Below, one piece after another: positions 5,388 through 7,164 of a stretch of DNA of 7,164 nt (its first letter is position 1; every line of letters begins with the position of its first letter). Made by a program: the position numbers and the translations under genes. Below the pieces are notes generated by a model. The model saw only the letters and a list, made by a program, of their open reading frames with translations, searched no databases and had not been told where the DNA came from. The stretch covers positions 1 to 7,164 of the forward strand of contig CAJTQH010000084.1 in assembly GCA_910578305.1 (NCBI GenBank), written 5' to 3'. Source of the DNA: an uncultured Muribaculaceae bacterium. Its GTDB lineage: Bacteria > Bacteroidota > Bacteroidia > Bacteroidales > Muribaculaceae.

Positions 5388-7164
5388 ATGAAAAGAGTCT
5401 ACACGTTTGGAGACGGTAAAGCAGAAGGCAATGCCTCAATGCGCAATCTCCTTGGCGGTAAAGGTGCAAACCTCGCCGAAATGAACCTCTTGGGAATGCC
5501 TGTGCCTCCCGGATTCACCATCACCACTGAAGTATGTACCGAGTACACCCAGTATGGCCGCGACGAAGTTGTAAAACGGCTTACTGAAGAAGTGGAAGCT
5601 GCCATAGCCCACGTAGAGTCACTCACCGGATGCAAATTCAACGATCCCACCAATCCCCTGCTCGTATCTGTACGTTCAGGCGCCCGTGCCTCAATGCCTG
5701 GTATGATGGACACTGTGCTCAACCTTGGTATGAACGACGCCACAGTGGCATCACTTGCTGAAAAAAGCGGCAATCCCCGCTTTGCATGGGACAGCTACCG
5801 TCGTTTTGTACAGATGTACGGCGACGTTGTTCTCGGCATGAAGCCCAAGAGCAAAAACGACATAGATCCGTTTGAAGAAATCATGGATAAGGTTAAAGAG
5901 GAAAAAGGCGTTAAGCTCGATACCGAACTTGATGTTGAAGATCTCAAGAACCTTGTAAAACTCTTCAAAGGCGCCGTAAAAGAATACACCGGCAAAGACT
6001 TCCCCGACAGCGCTTGGGAACAGCTCTGGGGTGGCATCTGCGCTGTGTTTGACAGCTGGATGAACGAACGCGCTATCCTCTATCGTCGCATGAACCAGAT
6101 CCCCGAAGAATGGGGTACAGCCGTTAATGTTCAGGCTATGGTTTACGGTAACATGGGCGATAACTCAGCAACAGGTGTGGCATTCAGCCGCGACGCCGCT
6201 ACCGGTGAAAACATCTTCAACGGTGAATACCTCATCAACGCTCAAGGTGAAGACGTGGTTGCCGGCATCCGTACTCCCCAGCAGATCACTGTAGAAGGCT
6301 CTCGTCGCTGGGCTGCTCTCCAGGGTATCTCCGAAGAAGAACGCGCATCAAAATATCCCTCACTCGAAGAGTCAATGCCTACATGTGCTGCCGAGCTCAT
6401 CGCTATTGCAGGTCGTCTGGAAGACTACTACAAAGACATGCAGGACATGGAATTTACCATTCAGGACGGCAAACTCTGGATGCTCCAGACCCGTAACGGC
6501 AAGCGCACCGGCGCTGCTATGGTGAAAATTGCCATGGACCTTCTCCGTCCAGGCGTTATCGACGAAAAGACCGTTCTCAAGCGCATGGAACCCCAGAAGC
6601 TCGACGAACTTCTCCACCCGGTATTCGACAAGGCCGCTCTCAAACGCGTGAAAGTAATGGCTAAAGGCCTTCCCGCATCTCCCGGTGCAGCTTCCGGTCA
6701 GGTCGTATTCTCGGCTGAAGACGCTGAAGCATGGGCTGAAAAGAAGCGCAAAGTCGTTCTCGTCCGTATCGAGACATCTCCCGAAGACCTCCGTGGTATG
6801 GCAGTTGCACAGGGTATCCTCACCATGCGTGGCGGTATGACCTCTCATGCAGCCGTTGTTGCCCGCGGTATGGGTAAATGCTGCGTATCCGGCGCCGGTG
6901 AAATCAAGGTTGACTATGTTGCCAAAACCGTGGAAATGGGTGGCCACACATACAAAGAAGGCGACTGGATTTCACTCAACGGTTCTACCGGTGAAGTTTA
7001 CGATGGCCAAGTTCCCACAACCGAACCCGCTCTCGACGGCGACTTCGCTGCTGTGATGAACCTCGCCGACAAGTTCACCAAGTGCCTCGTCCGCACCAAT
7101 GCCGACACCCCCCGCGATGCTCGTCAGGCCCGCAAATTCGGTGCTCAGGGTATCGGTCTCTGCC
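5388..7164 (+). CDS. ppdK: Pyruvate, phosphate dikinase PpdK (N-terminal 592 residues; C-terminus beyond window)
   Basis: PPDK interconverts ATP + phosphate + pyruvate with AMP + pyrophosphate + phosphoenolpyruvate in the cytoplasm. In anaerobes it commonly works in the glycolytic, ATP-forming direction using pyrophosphate. The frame stays open to the window end at codon 593 of about 900. It begins with the typical GGKGANLAEM (23-32) and PVPPGFTITTE (38-48), and the ATP-grasp domain includes VSVRSGARASMPGMMDTVLN (93-112). D353, E355 and Q367 (in LQTRNG) match the spacing of the ATP/metal ligands D321, E323 and Q335 of the Clostridium symbiosum enzyme. The phosphohistidine domain has GGMTSHAAVVARGMGKCCV (482-500), with H487 the phosphorylated histidine. 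The PEP/pyruvate barrel starts near 540 and is cut just after GIGLC. Codon use is strongly biased (CTC/CTT Leu, CGT/CGC Arg), suggesting high expression. It has its own promoter, A/T repeat and leader. Confidence 0.98.
   Translation, partial: MKRVYTFGDGKAEGNASMRNLLGGKGANLAEMNLLGMPVPPGFTITTEVCTEYTQYGRDEVVKRLTEEVEAAIAHVESLTGCKFNDPTNPLLVSVRSGARASMPGMMDTVLNLGMNDATVASLAEKSGNPRFAWDSYRRFVQMYGDVVLGMKPKSKNDIDPFEEIMDKVKEEKGVKLDTELDVEDLKNLVKLFKGAVKEYTGKDFPDSAWEQLWGGICAVFDSWMNERAILYRRMNQIPEEWGTAVNVQAMVYGNMGDNSATGVAFSRDAATGENIFNGEYLINAQGEDVVAGIRTPQQITVEGSRRWAALQGISEEERASKYPSLEESMPTCAAELIAIAGRLEDYYKDMQDMEFTIQDGKLWMLQTRNGKRTGAAMVKIAMDLLRPGVIDEKTVLKRMEPQKLDELLHPVFDKAALKRVKVMAKGLPASPGAASGQVVFSAEDAEAWAEKKRKVVLVRIETSPEDLRGMAVAQGILTMRGGMTSHAAVVARGMGKCCVSGAGEIKVDYVAKTVEMGGHTYKEGDWISLNGSTGEVYDGQVPTTEPALDGDFAAVMNLADKFTKCLVRTNADTPRDARQARKFGAQGIGLC

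Noticed and set aside
5399..6037. Two minus-strand open frames (5399-5773 and 5795-6037) opposite the start of ppdK
   Set aside because: Both are Ser/Pro/Arg-rich antisense shadows with no promoter or recognisable motif, lying entirely over conserved ppdK codons.
6372..6947. A 191-codon open frame on the minus strand opposite ppdK
   Set aside because: It lies fully antisense to the conserved ATP-grasp and phosphohistidine regions of ppdK, shows no recognisable domain, and is explained by the C-ending codon bias of ppdK, which removes antisense stops.
1..7164. Search for an undescribed multi-gene system, mobile element, CRISPR array or RNA gene
   Set aside because: All coding space is taken by five recognisable families with housekeeping or surface roles; no direct-repeat arrays, transposase motifs, att-like duplications or tRNA/rRNA signatures were seen by eye.

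Overview
The window looks like an ordinary chromosomal segment of a gut-type Bacteroidota, most likely a Bacteroidales species (Muribaculaceae-like; this is inferred from protein style, not searched). The evidence is a DUF5686 outer-membrane protein with a carboxypeptidase-like regulatory domain, TAnnTTTG-type promoter boxes in front of every gene or operon that begins after a gap, no Shine-Dalgarno sequences, and A/T-rich leaders.

Layout, left to right. (1) Positions 1-2211, minus strand: a DUF5686 family protein cut by the left edge, so its C-terminal end is missing. (2) Positions 2195-3175, minus strand: a complete PhoH-family ATPase whose stop codon overlaps the DUF5686 start by 17 bp, so the two are probably co-transcribed. 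(3) Positions 3176-3308: a divergent promoter region. (4) Positions 3309-3773, plus strand: a small CYTH/triphosphate-tunnel protein. (5) Positions 3725-5182, minus strand: a TrmA-family 23S rRNA m5U methyltransferase (RlmD), GTG start, overlapping the CYTH gene tail-to-tail by 49 bp. (6) Positions 5183-5387: a second divergent promoter region. It carries a tandem 10-bp A/T repeat, a promoter and an approximately 80-nt leader with an 11-codon mini-ORF. (7) Positions 5388-7164, plus strand: pyruvate, phosphate dikinase (PpdK), cut by the right edge after 592 codons.

The genes do not form one pathway. PhoH and RlmD both relate to RNA metabolism, CYTH proteins act on triphosphates, PpdK belongs to PEP/pyruvate and pyrophosphate metabolism, and the DUF5686 protein is a surface component. 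I see no tRNA, rRNA, CRISPR array, transposase, phage gene or defence system, and no gene-free stretch longer than 205 bp. Nothing here supports a new multi-gene system. The points worth a second look are local: the convergent overlap encoding an RlmD C-terminal tail, the shared promoter boxes, the phased repeat and mini-ORF before ppdK, and the translational overlap between phoH and the DUF5686 gene.
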